A stretch of 64,000 nt of DNA. Origin: Platynereis dumerilii (lineage: Eukaryota; Annelida; Polychaeta; Phyllodocida; Nereididae). The stretch lies in the NCBI GenBank assembly GCA_026936325.1, contig JAPTHN010000192.1, positions 124,001 through 188,000 on the forward strand. Reading direction: 5' to 3'. Numbering within the stretch: the stretch's first letter is position 1; each line of letters begins with the position of its first letter. The notes under the pieces are model-generated. The model was not told the origin of the DNA and made no database searches. It saw nothing but the letters and a program-made list of their open reading frames with translations. The translations under genes were made by a program, and so were the position numbers. Positions 29,119 through 39,640 of this stretch are shown here, in pieces.

Positions 29119-30222
29119 ATGAGTGATTCTATTTTAATGGATAATTTCTTATATTCTACAACAGAGACTCCCATTTTTTCAATGACAGATGATAATAGTA
29201 CTACTTCAATAATAGATGATGATACTTCACCAAAAATTTTACATTTTACTCAGACTAAGTTTTTCAGGAATTTAACTGTATCTTCCTATTTTATGTATCC
29301 ATTCATTGGAATATTAGTTTGTTTTGTTAATTTATTGGTTATAACATCTGTAATGAGATTTAAATACTTGCGTTCATCTACTAATGTTTTGATAGTCAGT
29401 TTGGCCGTTGCCGATCTGTCAAATGGCATTAGTTTTTTAATAATAAGGATTCGCAATTATGTGGATTATATAAATAACAACGAATTTAACCTCAAGTTGA
29501 TGTTGTCTTTTGCTCATGTTTTGCACATTCTTTCAATCAATATGTCATTTGTGACATTGTTTCTTATTGCAATTGAACGGTGGTTGGCGGTCACTTTTCC
29601 TATATATTTCAAAACTAGAGTTACAATTAAGAAGACTGCAACCATTGCCATACTCAGTTGGATATATGCCCTGGCCACTATCGGAACCACTCTGGCGTAT
29701 TACACCTTCACACAACCTGTATCGTTTTACAGGAAGCCATTTTTTCTGGTGGACCTACTGCCCTGGCCTCTGTTTGCCTATTTGGCAATAGGCCAAAACA
29801 TTGCTATGATTATTTCAACAACCCTACTGTACATTAGCATGATAATTCAAATGAAGAGAAGAACAAGTGCGTTTAGCAGTAACGGAGATGCCACCATCAG
29901 GCAGAATACCAAACGTATCACCAGGATGACTTTGCTTATTGTTTCTATATTCACAGCTGTCACAATTCCTTATGGTATTATCACAATTGCGTATCCTTCT
30001 CTTGCGACCAATACTTTAACAGGGTTCTGCTTATTCCAGATCTTTCTCTACTGTTTATTTTGCACATCTTTCATCAATGTTTTCATCTATGCCTATTCCA
30101 GCCAGGCATTCAAGCAGGCCTTCAAAACTATTCTATCTTGCAAAAGCAACAAGAAACCTAAAGGCATATCAGGATCTGATACCGTGAGCAACGTAAGTAA
30201 AACATTTAGTACCGAAACATAG
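29119..30222 (+). CDS. Class A (rhodopsin-like) GPCR, paralogue 2
   Basis: This 367 aa receptor is a tandem duplicate of the gene at 24987-26126. The same plan is seen: a Ser/Thr/Asp-rich N-terminus, N in TM1 (FVNLLV), D in TM2 (VADLSN), ERW after TM3 (AIERWLAV), a TM6 Pro (AVTIPYG) and NVFIY in TM7. It too lacks the TM3 and loop-2 cysteines of most class A receptors. The intracellular loop 3 (RRTSAFSSNGDATIRQNT) is almost unchanged between copies. The N-terminus, extracellular loop 2 and TM4-5 differ more, which would suit ligand divergence. The C-terminus is shorter (ends SKTFSTET). The coding region has no intron; the leader intron ends at about 29018. AATAAA occurs at about 30528. Confidence 0.95.
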   Translation: MSDSILMDNFLYSTTETPIFSMTDDNSTTSIIDDDTSPKILHFTQTKFFRNLTVSSYFMYPFIGILVCFVNLLVITSVMRFKYLRSSTNVLIVSLAVADLSNGISFLIIRIRNYVDYINNNEFNLKLMLSFAHVLHILSINMSFVTLFLIAIERWLAVTFPIYFKTRVTIKKTATIAILSWIYALATIGTTLAYYTFTQPVSFYRKPFFLVDLLPWPLFAYLAIGQNIAMIISTTLLYISMIIQMKRRTSAFSSNGDATIRQNTKRITRMTLLIVSIFTAVTIPYGIITIAYPSLATNTLTGFCLFQIFLYCLFCTSFINVFIYAYSSQAFKQAFKTILSCKSNKKPKGISGSDTVSNVSKTFSTET

Positions 30223-32105
30223 CGTTTAAGAAAGGACCGCCGAGTGTAAGGCAGGGCATGTGTCACCGAGACAGCTACATGGTATACATGTTTGTCTATG
30301 AAATTGTTTTGCTGTACATGTACATTGGTCACTGCCAGTCTAAATGGAAGTTATATATATATATATATATAATGTATACATATCAATCTGGACTATTATT
30401 ACAAATGACTCTGAAATATTAAAAAAAACAACAACAATGACAATCATTTAAAGAAATTACTTATAAGTTGCAATCGAATCGATATCATAATTTATGTGAT
30501 AATGTAATGACAATTTTGATGTTGTGTAATAAAAAATATCAATCTTATTTCAACAGGAGTGTCATTTTAATGATATTCTAAATTGAAGCAACATGATTAA
30601 ATTGGATTTTTAGTACATTTGTCACTGATTGAAAGCACCCCGGGGCAAAAACAAAATATGGGCCAGATACTTCTTCTTCTTCCATATATATGTTTAGACA
30701 CCATCTGGTGTATTTTCGTACTTTTGAATGCGGATAAAAACTGATGGTGCATGTGATAGAATCCAATTCTGATTCTGGTTTAAAATTGGTCTTGTGTAAA
30801 ATACAGATATAGTTAAAAACCACATTGGATAAGAGCATTTACAATCTTGATATAAAAGGTATTTAAATCCTTGATCAGAAATCCCTAGCTAAAATCATCA
30901 GGCACAATCAATGCTTAGAGTTCAGTTTAAATATTAATGCTTTAAATTGATCCAAGGTTGTTAATTTGGATCTCAGGGACAAATTATTCCATATGCTCTT
31001 CGAACTCGGGATAAAAGGATGACTTGTATTTAATTTGGTTCCACTTTGTGGCACGTGTCGAACCAAATTATACAGGTCGTCCTTTTATCAGAACTCAACA
31101 GGCACATTTTCTTCTGGACACACTATTATTGTGAATGTTACGGACACATATCAGGTCAGAATAATAATTGATTTTCAGCTTCTCAGATCTATAGAGGCCG
31201 TTTTTCTGAGATGGGTTGGAGGACGAAAAGAAGCTGTAATCTCAAGCTATTATTGCTTTATGTTTCAACTGGCAGAAAATTTGCTAGGTTGGTCGATCCG
31301 AGAAGCCAAAAATAAATTATTTCTGGCCTTAACACCATTCACACGTATATATGGTGAAGTTGAAATGAGGACCTCTGGTGTGCAATCTGTTCATGGTGCA
31401 ACAATGTGGCATCAATGTACTTGCTGTACATGACTTCCTGTTTGATCAAAACATTGCCTTGGAGAAATCACATGCTTCAGAAAAAGTCAATTCATATCAA
31501 ATCAAGTTGATGTCAGCTATAGAAAATCACTTAGAACTGTGTATGTACTATGTAGTCAATGTGGACCGAACCTATGCTAAGTATAACCTTGAAACATCTT
31601 TGATTATGACTAACAGCCCCCAAACTTTCAATGTGAGTTGGCAAAAAATTCCGTGTTGACATGGCCATAGGAAAATTTTTGTCTTACCATTCTTGTCAAT
31701 AAGTATCCTAGGATTTTTCCTGTTACCCATTCCAAATAATAGATATCCCATGCAATATAGATATAGTCCATGAATTCCAGCTGGATAAATGGATGCTCAA
31801 ATGTTTCAATTATCGTTTCTTGAGAAAAAAGTTCCTGGCTCTGTCATGAATATTTGTATGCTCTGGTGGTGTTTTAAGGGGCCCTGTTACAAAATAGCAA
31901 GCTGGATTATCTTGTTTAGCATTGACTGTTTGTTGTAATCACCTGTTTCGAACCTCAGTTCAGTGGAGTGCACCAATTCAACTGTGAATTCCATATGTGT
32001 GGTTGTGGGACCTTGATCTGGGAAGCTCTTCTAACAGCTGGTAACATAAATTTATCAATAAATAATATTTGAAAATGAGGGATTTTTGAAAGTTGTTAAG
32101 TTGTT
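30223..32105. other. Intergenic; small imperfect hairpin and a dispersed repeat
   Basis: A TA microsatellite lies at about 30352-30371. At 31011-31090, GATAAAAGGATGACTTGTA and its later counterpart (ACAGGTCGTCCTTTTATC) form an imperfect hairpin of about 30 bp arms around AATTTGGTTC. About 31268-31350 (GCAGAAAATTTGCTAGGTTG, then CAAAAATAAATTATTTCTGG) resembles 48100-48186. Several frames of 80-130 codons occur but show no family features and are probably chance. Confidence 0.5.
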
Positions 32106-32487
32106 GTGCTTTTTCTCTTTGCAGATTGGCGGTTCTGAGGAAAAATGAATTTTCTTACTTTCAATTTGCAAACTGGCTTTGCCATGTCATTGACAGTTTC
32201 CTGTTGGACCCTAATATATTTTATTTATTATTCATTGAATAACAAATGGTACATTGAGCAGGCTGGGGTACTGAGGTAATTTTTACAATTTTTAATTACA
32301 AGTAACCCCGCAGCTAGAGTTAAGATTAGAATTACAGATAAGGAAGAGAGAAATTTGAAAGTAACAAGTTAGGTAGATAAATTTACATAAGGGGGACTGT
32401 TCCACAACATTTCATATTTTGAGTGATAAATCACAAAGGAACTGACAAGAGCAATTTTACTGATTTCATGCAGAGTCTTTTTTGTCA

Positions 32488-33072
32488 TTAATTTGCCTGT
32501 GCAATGCTTAAAGAAATCTTTGAGTCTTTTCTCATTGTCTTTATAGTAATGTGTACACGGGAACCAATTTCCACTGGGTAGTACTTCACTTGGATGTTGT
32601 TAGCTTGGATGTCATTAATTAATTGCTGGTATCTCTCCATTTTGATTTGATGCTTGCTGTCAATGTTATTTTCAAAAGGCACAGAGAGTTCAAACATGTG
32701 AAGTTCCCTATTGCTGTCATCATAGGCAATGCGGTCCGGCTTCAGGCTTGTCACAGCTGCATTGATGGGAACTGTTGTGTTGCCTTTGTGTTGGCCTGGT
32801 AAATCAGCACTCAAGCTGAATTGTTTATCGCTGTGCGGAAGGGCCTTGATGGTGTTAACCACTAATCGTATGATACTATTGTGGTGCCAAAGGTATCTGT
32901 CCATCATTGCAGGGCAGAAGTTCAGCACATGATGTAATGTTTCTCTTGATTTACAAAGGTCACATTTGGCATTGGAACATTTGCCCCAGCACTTCAAGTT
33001 GGCATTTGTGGCAAGAGTGTCAATGCCAGCATCCACAGCAAATTGCAGGATGCCTCTCGGTAGGTCATACAT
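32488..33072 (-). pseudogene. C-terminal fragment of a LINE with restriction-like endonuclease (R2/NeSL-like)
   Basis: This 194-codon frame carries a zinc knuckle of CCHC type, CSNAKCDLCKSRETLHHVLN with C-x2-C-x7-H-x4-C spacing. About 80 residues later come SLKPDRIAYDD and LHMFELSVPFENNI. That order (CCHC knuckle, then a K/R-P-D and an E-L-x-V-P-x-E-x-N-I segment) is the C-terminus of non-LTR elements that use a restriction-like endonuclease, such as R2, R4 or NeSL relatives. No reverse transcriptase domain remains upstream, so it is a 5'-truncated copy inserted into a MITE. The frame is still open for 194 codons, which suggests a fairly recent insertion. Confidence 0.75.
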
Positions 33073-33188
33073 GATGCTCCTTCAGGACACCGATGAGCTT
33101 TCCATTGTTAGAATTTCCAAGAAGCGCCTTATATAATGAAGTACCTTAAGTCATTTAATTAGTTTGTTAATTGTCACCTATGCTCCTA

Positions 33189-34105
33189 AACTGCTCACAC
33201 TTAAAAACGCACACTTCCAAAAAGGTTAAAAATAGCACTTCCGCTTAAAATATCAAGATGAAAGTTTGCACACTTCTAGAAGTTGCCATCAGGTATTTTC
33301 ACAAAAATTTTCAAATCTCTAAGCGCAGTACTTTTGTGTCAAATTAAATCGTCGTGGCTACTGTCGAAAATGCAGGTCACAAACTGCACTTCCAATACAA
33401 AATGCACCAATGGAAACATTGGTTTTGTGGTATACTGGATAGGATTAATCTTATGAAATTTTCACATGACAGGCACAGGACATCCAAAAGCTGCCCCACA
33501 GAAGTTTTTGAAAAAAAAGTTAATGATAAAGCAGATTTTGAATTGAAAACTCAAAATGTACGACTCAGCATCTGGAAGTGATGCATGTGAACCAAAACTG
33601 TTAAATTATGTTGCTTTTTGCTTACCCAGGGTAGAAACACATACATAGACAATGTCACAATGACTTCATATCAATACTCCCATAAAGCTGAATAAAACAT
33701 CTATTTTGAAGATTTTGACAAAAGTCTCCAGTAGGGGGCCGGGAAGGATTGACACTTAAATTTTATTAATTTCATCCTATTTAATTGTGGTTTGGTCAAA
33801 TATCCCTTTTCCTCAAACCATCATGCAAGAAATAATTGAAAACTTTCCTGGCTTATCAAAAAATATTGTGAAAGTAACAGCTTAGTTGTTGAAATTAATG
33901 ATCAGAGGAAATTGAATTTTTGTGACTTGCATTTCAACAGTATCCACGACGATTTAATTTGACACAAAAGTTACCTACTGCAAAATGTTCATGAATGTAC
34001 CTGATGGCAACTACAAGAAGTGTTCAAACTTTCATCTTGATATGTTAAGAGGAAGTGTCATTTTTAACGTTTTTTGGAAGTGTGCGTTTTTAAGTGTGAG
34101 CAGTT
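33189..34105. mobile_element. 917 bp long-TIR element with TA target duplication
   Basis: The ends are AACTGCTCACACTTAAAAAC and its inverse, with similarity continuing for about 170 bp (GGAAGTGTGCGTTTTTAAG, ATCTTGAT, CTGATGGCAACT, then CACGACGATTTAAT on both sides). TA flanks both ends (33187-33188 and 34106-34107). The uninterrupted MITE copy 3 shows the empty site GCTAGATATGAT, which confirms the insertion and the duplicated TA. There is no transposase. Confidence 0.85.
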
Positions 34106-34236
34106 TAGATATGATAAGCACTGAATCAACTGATTACCTATAACTCACAGAAAACATTTTTAAGCCAGTGACATCACATGACCAAGTTGAAAGTTTATTT
34201 TGAAACTGTTTGGGCCGCTAATCTGCAAACAGCTCT

Positions 34237-34730
34237 TAGGAGTTTCCAATATTTTTGGAGGCTTTGTAGTTTGTAATTTCACTCATAGAGGTTAGTTGTG
34301 ACCATAGCACCACCACCAGTTCACCAATGTTGACAGCCAAAAGATCTACCAAATGTTTACCATTCTCGTCAGACTTGGCAGATTGCATATTATTCATGAA
34401 TGTCAAAAAGTCAGAGCCTGAATTGGAACAATGTACATGTACCGGTACTCCTATAAATCTTAATAGGCCTATCACTGTTGTCTCACATCTCAGTATTACA
34501 TCCTCAAACCGGCTTTTATCCTTTATTAGCTGATTTACTAACTAATGAAATGTGTTTGAATCTTTCTGAATTTTCTCAAATTGGAAGCTGGGGTGCTTGG
34601 TATAATGGTATAAATGGTTTCTTGGAATATTGCAACTTCTGTGGTTGGAGGGAGGAGTTGTAACATTTATTCATAGGAAGGTTTCTTAAAACTATACACC
34701 AGAACAAACAAGAAATTTCTCACTAAAATC
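34237..34730. other. Intergenic, no gene seen
   Basis: Short frames only. The next feature is the AATAAA signal of the globin gene on the minus strand (34731-34736). Confidence 0.5.
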
Positions 34731-35082
34731 TTTATTTGTTACTATGGTACACAAAGCGATCAACACAGGTGATAACTCCTTTACAATGAAGATGGTGCAA
34801 TTTACAAGTAACTCACCAGTTTATAAAACTTAGGACTTTCGGCTGAACTGGCACGAAGAAGCACAATATCCCACATTCATCATTAAATTGTCAGAGACAA
34901 ATACAGAAATGGAGCCTCATTTCTCTATATGACTCTGATGCAAATTCTCATATGACCCATTCAATTCATTTACACAACATGTGATAACTATACATATGAT
35001 TACAATATGATATGTGTGGTTTGCTGGTTCATTGAAGTGTAGTTTTGTCTTGGTATCTTTCCTTCAAGATGGTTAAAGGTGA

Positions 35083-36844
35083 TTACAGGGCGTTCATCTT
35101 GTTGGTGATGGCCTCGACGAAGCCGTTGAAGCAGTGGTCCCAGGCCTCGGGGTTGAAGCAGCTGGCAACCTGGGGCAGGACGCGCTTCAGGGCAACACCG
35201 ATATCCTGCGAAAAGAGATAGAAAAAATACTTAGCAAAAATTTCAAATATCAGTCTATTTGATAGTCTTAATATAGTGCAAATGTTGCTTGCATGTAGTG
35301 TTGTTATCATTATCATAACCCCTACTAAATTCCAGCCAAAAAAAACAATGCTACTGTCTAATATTGTCTATGTATTCCTAGCTTCAGGTTACTTCAAATA
35401 ACATATTACAGCTGTATTGGTTTTAAGATGAAGAGCCACTTTTAGGAATATTTACCAATTTTCTTAAACCAATCAAAGATTGCTTCCATATTAACATGAT
35501 GAATATGTTGACTGTTAAAATTTCATTTAGCTTTTCAATTTTAAAATGTGAGAAGTAGTAGTTCAATGACACTAATATATCTACAATTGCAATTTTTAAT
35601 CTTTTCAAATAAATAACTACACATAGATCCAACCAGTAAAAATAATTATTTTCTTTAAATTCTCTTATATACCTTGAAGTAGGAGGGCTTGAATCCTTCC
35701 CTAGCCTTGTGCTGCTCGGCAAGATGGGTGATCAGAGAATATCCGGTGGCAGGGTCATCCAGAACTCCGATCAAAGTGTCTAGACCGTTCATCACACGCA
35801 GGACGTGAGCTTCGAATTCGGGGCTGGAGGTGTCCTCGACGTTGACTCTCTTGAAAAGGTCCTTGGTGCCGGGGTTTATGTCAAACAGTCTGCAGAGGAA
35901 AGAGGTCATTTGTTAAGTTTGAACAGTGACTTACACTGATTTAGGATGGACGGATGGATGACTGGGGCTTTATGTCCTGTATTTATGCACTTGGAAGGCT
36001 GATTATGACAGGAGGAGGACATGATAATGAGCCTAAGGATGATTGAAACAGCCGTCCAACATAGGCCCAGGGGACCCGGCAAGAGCTGGATTCGAACCCT
36101 GGACCCAGCGATTGGCCGCCCAGCACGCTACCACTAGACCAACCCTGCCCCACCCACACTGATTTAGGAAAAAGATTGTCAAAAATTAGCAAAGCCTTTG
36201 TCTAGCCTTCTAAGTTTACATTTATTTTGACTTTATCTTGTCTGTATTATATAAAAAATATTGTAGAGCTATTACAGACTGAAAAATTAGTTTACAAATA
36301 CACTGTACAAATAAAATTTCACCCCAGAGAATTAATAGTTTGGTGATTAGGAATAAATAACCACAAAAATGTATCCTCAGTCTTTGGAACAATTTAGGTC
36401 CAACAATTTTCAACAAAATTTTAGAAATAGGCCTAAGTCTAGTGCTTCATTTCAGTTTATTCTATACTAAAAGTATGTACGATACATGGCAAATCATCCA
36501 ATGAACATTATGCCTCCAAATTCTAATTTCAAAGTGCAATGGTCCTCTCTTTTCAAATGTGAGTCCATATTATTCTCCTTGGCCATTACTTTAAGATAAC
36601 TGTATTATGAAATTATGTCTATAATTATCCATATTTTTGGGAAGATAAATTACATCTGAGTCAAAGTATTACAAAGTACTTACTCCTCGAAGATCTGGTG
36701 GCCGATGATGGTTCTCTTTCCGGTGTTCTCGGCACTCCAGATGGATTGCCAAAGAGCCTGGACCTCATTACGGTCCTCAATGGAACAACATTGGTCGGCC
36801 GCAGCCAGGCCCAGGGCAGCCACAAATACAGCCAGTACCAGCAT
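35083..36844 (-). CDS. Extracellular globin, strain-B type chain (copy B-1), three coding exons
   Basis: This is a secreted oxygen-binding subunit of the giant annelid haemoglobin, 166 aa. The coding exons are 36844-36684, 35889-35673 and 35205-35083, with GT-AG introns at the two positions conserved in globins. A 16 aa signal peptide ([16 protein letters not shown]) is followed by DQCCSIEDR. The Cys-Cys pair marks strain B. Haem-pocket residues are present: the distal His in [13 protein letters not shown] and the proximal His in [10 protein letters not shown]. The C-terminal cysteines in [14 protein letters not shown] are both kept; the last should form the intrachain disulfide with the N-terminal region. 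Another intron ends exactly at the ATG (CTGTTTCAG|ATG). AATAAA on the minus strand lies at 34731-34736. It runs opposite to the other two globin genes. Confidence 0.97.
35947..36155 (-). mobile_element. tRNA-derived SINE, copy 1, in a globin intron
   Basis: Read on the minus strand, the 5' end is tRNA-like: an A box in GTTGGTCTAGTGGTAGCG and a B box GGTTCGAATCC, followed by an unrelated body and an ATCC-rich tail. Perfect 14 bp target duplications ACACTGATTTAGGA flank it at 35933-35946 and 36156-36169. It sits between coding exons 1 and 2 of the B-1 globin gene, in sense orientation. Confidence 0.93.
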
Positions 36845-37370
36845 CTGAAACAGACAGAAAATTAGAAAATTTTACGATCAAAAACATTTTTAATGGTAAT
36901 ACATTATTTATTTTTTTGATAATTTACTAATAAAAATGTTCGCTATAAGATGTTACCATACTATAGAGGTGAAGAAAGCTATACTTTAGAGAAAAATGGT
37001 CAATCTCAAATTTTAGAATCGATGTAAAATTTTGGTCATTCAAATAAACGGGAAATTCCCATATTTCTTCAAAAAAAGGCATACATTTTGTTCTCTCCAA
37101 AATATTTTACATTTTTTAAAAACTTGCATTATTGTTTCTTTGGTATAATACATGTATATACCGAACAGGGACCATTTTGGTGAATGTAAAGCCTATGCAT
37201 TTCTTTCTGCTTAATTTTTCATTGAATAATTTCTATAAATGGAAGTGATTTTCGATAATGACTTAATTGGTACTTGCGGAGTTTATAAATATACACGGGA
37301 CACACGAAGAAGTGAATTTTTCTGATATTTGAATGATATTTAATAATTTGCTTGATGTTGGGCCACTAAC

Positions 37371-37450
37371 CTTGAGTTGTTCCACTGGTCCGAGTTCAAC
37401 ACAGCAGTCAATGTGGACTGACGAATGAAGCTAGAGTTCCTTTATATATG
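37371..37450 (-). promoter_or_regulatory. TATA box and noncoding exon of globin B-1
   Basis: On the minus strand a TATA element (CATATATAAAG) lies at 37440-37450, about 30 bp before a short exon that ends at 37371 with CTCAAG|GTTAGT. The intron from there to 36845 separates this leader from the ATG. The same arrangement precedes the other two globin genes. Confidence 0.75.
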
Positions 37451-37820
37451 TCCCCTTCCTCCTGCATGTTCTTTAACCTTCCGAATGAGTTTTGGACCCC
37501 CCTGCTATACTCCTCTCATCCTCCATCTTGAATTTACTTTCAAACATCCCTTCCTTCCCCTAGTGGCAAATCTAGACATTAAATTTAGTAATCTAGTCAT
37601 AGTATAGTTGATAGTTCATGTTTCTGGTTGAACTGGCCAGTATGAAGACCTGAACACAAACCTAGGTGTTTTAATGCATCAGCACATCTTTTCTCCTGGC
37701 CTCAGTTACAATCTTGAGCCTCTTCAGTTCATTGTCTGTTGTCCACACTCTAGATACTGCAATTTTCCATGCATATCTGTTCAAATCAACTTCCAGTTTG
37801 GAATGATGTGATTTTTTTCT

Positions 37821-38118
37821 ATGAGTTCTTTGCAGATTGGCAGTCCATTGGAAAACTGTATTTTCTCCTTTCAATTTGCAAACTGGCTTCTCCGCGTCAT
37901 TGACAGTGTTCTGTTGGTCTCCTGATCTTCTTATTTGATGAAGTCGCCCTACCTTAAGTCATTTGATTATTTTGTTTATGCTGCTAGATATGATTAGAAC
38001 TGAGTCAACTTGGTTAACAATAAACTGACACAAACAAAACATTTTAAGCAAGTGACATCACACAACCAAGTTGAAAATTAATTTGAAACTGTTTGGCACA
38101 GACAATCTGCAAACAGCT
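37821..38118. mobile_element. MITE family M, copy 3, uninterrupted, about 298 bp
   Basis: The ends are TCTTTGCAGATTGGCAG and the near-inverse GACAATCTGCAAACAG. This is the reference copy for copies 1 (27193-28305) and 2 (32110-34236) and carries the empty sites for their insertions. It lies upstream of the globin B-1 promoter. No target duplication could be assigned with confidence. Confidence 0.75.
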
Positions 38119-39462
38119 ATAATTAGGAACCGCTAGTTAAAAAATAAGTTTATCAACTTATTGCTGTTACTGGTAATGATATTTGAAAATTTGAATGGCT
38201 CATGTATTGTATGCAAATGCAGCTTTGCACATTTGCAGGAACATGCAGGAGTGTAACACTTTTTAGAGAGATGCTTGTTAGAGATGCTTGCTTGCTTGCA
38301 AGCGGCATCTGTATTGTGGGAGGAAGGCTCTGAAACTTATGACAACTGCCTTGGTCATGCTGTTTCATCTCTGTCATTAAAACCTTGCATACAGTCTCAA
38401 TAGAATTTTATCTTGCATTGATAAACTTTTGGTGTCTTTCTGAGATGAAGAAATTAATAAAGAAAACAAACAGGCTGAGTTTCTGCAAGTCAAGGGTCAA
38501 TCATTGCAAAAGTAGGTCACAGGCCCGATACCCTCCAGCGGGTCATAGTGACAAATACCCTTGTGCAGGTCTCACATGCCAGAAACCCTTGTGCAGGTAA
38601 CAGGCAAAGGGGTAGATACTATCATCTATGATAGTATCATAGCCAGTCTATCTACAAGCATCTCTTAAAGTGCTTGCACGTTATTTTTAAAATTTAGGTC
38701 TAACTCCAACTGTGTCGGAGCAATTGCAAAATGTTAGACTGTTAAGCCGCAGTTGGTGTATAAGAGTTAATAGTACAAAGGTTTAAATTATAGTCATATC
38801 AGGTATTTCGTGCTCTGAAAAGATAAGCAAATATTAAATTTTCGCTAAAATGTTTTTGTAATTTTTTAGGTCAGCTAATAAATATTCAAAATATAAGAAA
38901 ATCTTGTAAAACTCTATTGAAAATAGAAATTGTGTATCGATCAATTCCATCTTGTCATGAACTTATTTAATAGCTACATTTTGCCAAAGGCGAAAAACAG
39001 TCTTTTGGGTGGAATTTTTCTCTGCCATTGTTTTGTGTATATATGTCATTTTACAAAAAAAGCGCTCATGTCGAAAATGTCCTACTTTGGAGAATCTATA
39101 CGAAGATTATCCAGTACTATGACCAGGGAAAGTTGTCTGCACAACAATCGACATTTTGAGATAGAAATGCCCAAATTCACAAAAGATCTAAAGACCTGGG
39201 TACTTTATTTTTGTATGACAATTTGCGATGAACTTCTATTCATTCATCATTCATCAATTCATCTCCTTAACATTTTTCGTAATGTTTTAGCACTGGTCCC
39301 TTTTTGGCAGACCTCGTAGAGGAGCTGCCTATGAGATTGAAATTCTGCCATATCTTGTGGGTCAAGTTTCTGCTGCCTGATTTCTTCAATCATAATGCCA
39401 TTTACCATGTATCATGTGATGGGCCTCCATGTGAAGTGATCAACTTTTGGTACATGTTAATC
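38119..39462. other. Intergenic, no gene seen
   Basis: Short frames only. The longest, 129 codons at 38930-39319, has no family features. Confidence 0.45.
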
Positions 39463-39640
39463 CCATAATAAACTCTCTGGCAAGGGAAATCCATTCAACC
39501 CAATGCTGTAGCAATGAATGACATCATATGCACCCCCCCCCCACCTCCATAATAAACTCTCTGGCAAGGGAAATCCATTCAACCCAATGCTGTAGCAATG
39601 AATGACATCATATGCACCCCCCCCCCCCACTCCAAGGGGG
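39463..39640. repeat. Tandem duplication of about 86-88 bp ending in a poly-C run
   Basis: The block from CCATAATAAACTCTCTGGCA through ATGACATCATATGCA plus a C tract occurs twice in a row without visible internal change apart from the C-run length. The duplication is recent. Confidence 0.9.

Larger units (their letters stand above)
32110..34236. mobile_element. MITE family M, copy 2, split by a LINE fragment and a TIR element
   Basis: The left end is TTTGCAGATTGGCGG and the right end (reverse complement) TTTGCAGATTAGCGG. Internal blocks match copy 3 in the same orientation: TTTCAATTTGCAAACTGGCT and GTCATTGACAGT at the left, ACCTTAAGTCATTT in the middle, and AGTGACATCACATGACCAAG and TTTTGAAACTGTTTGG at the right. 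Two insertions expand it from about 300 bp to over 2 kb: a reverse-transcriptase-derived fragment (about 32215-33125) and a 917 bp TIR element (33189-34105). Confidence 0.75.

Noticed and set aside
30578-31659. Several frames of 80-130 codons
   Set aside because: No family motif or splice context; the region has a hairpin and dispersed-repeat character.
36060-36151. tRNA gene suggested by A and B boxes (also at 53530-53600)
   Set aside because: The tRNA-like part is fused to a body with an ATCC tail and flanked by target duplications; it cannot fold as a full tRNA and is a SINE.
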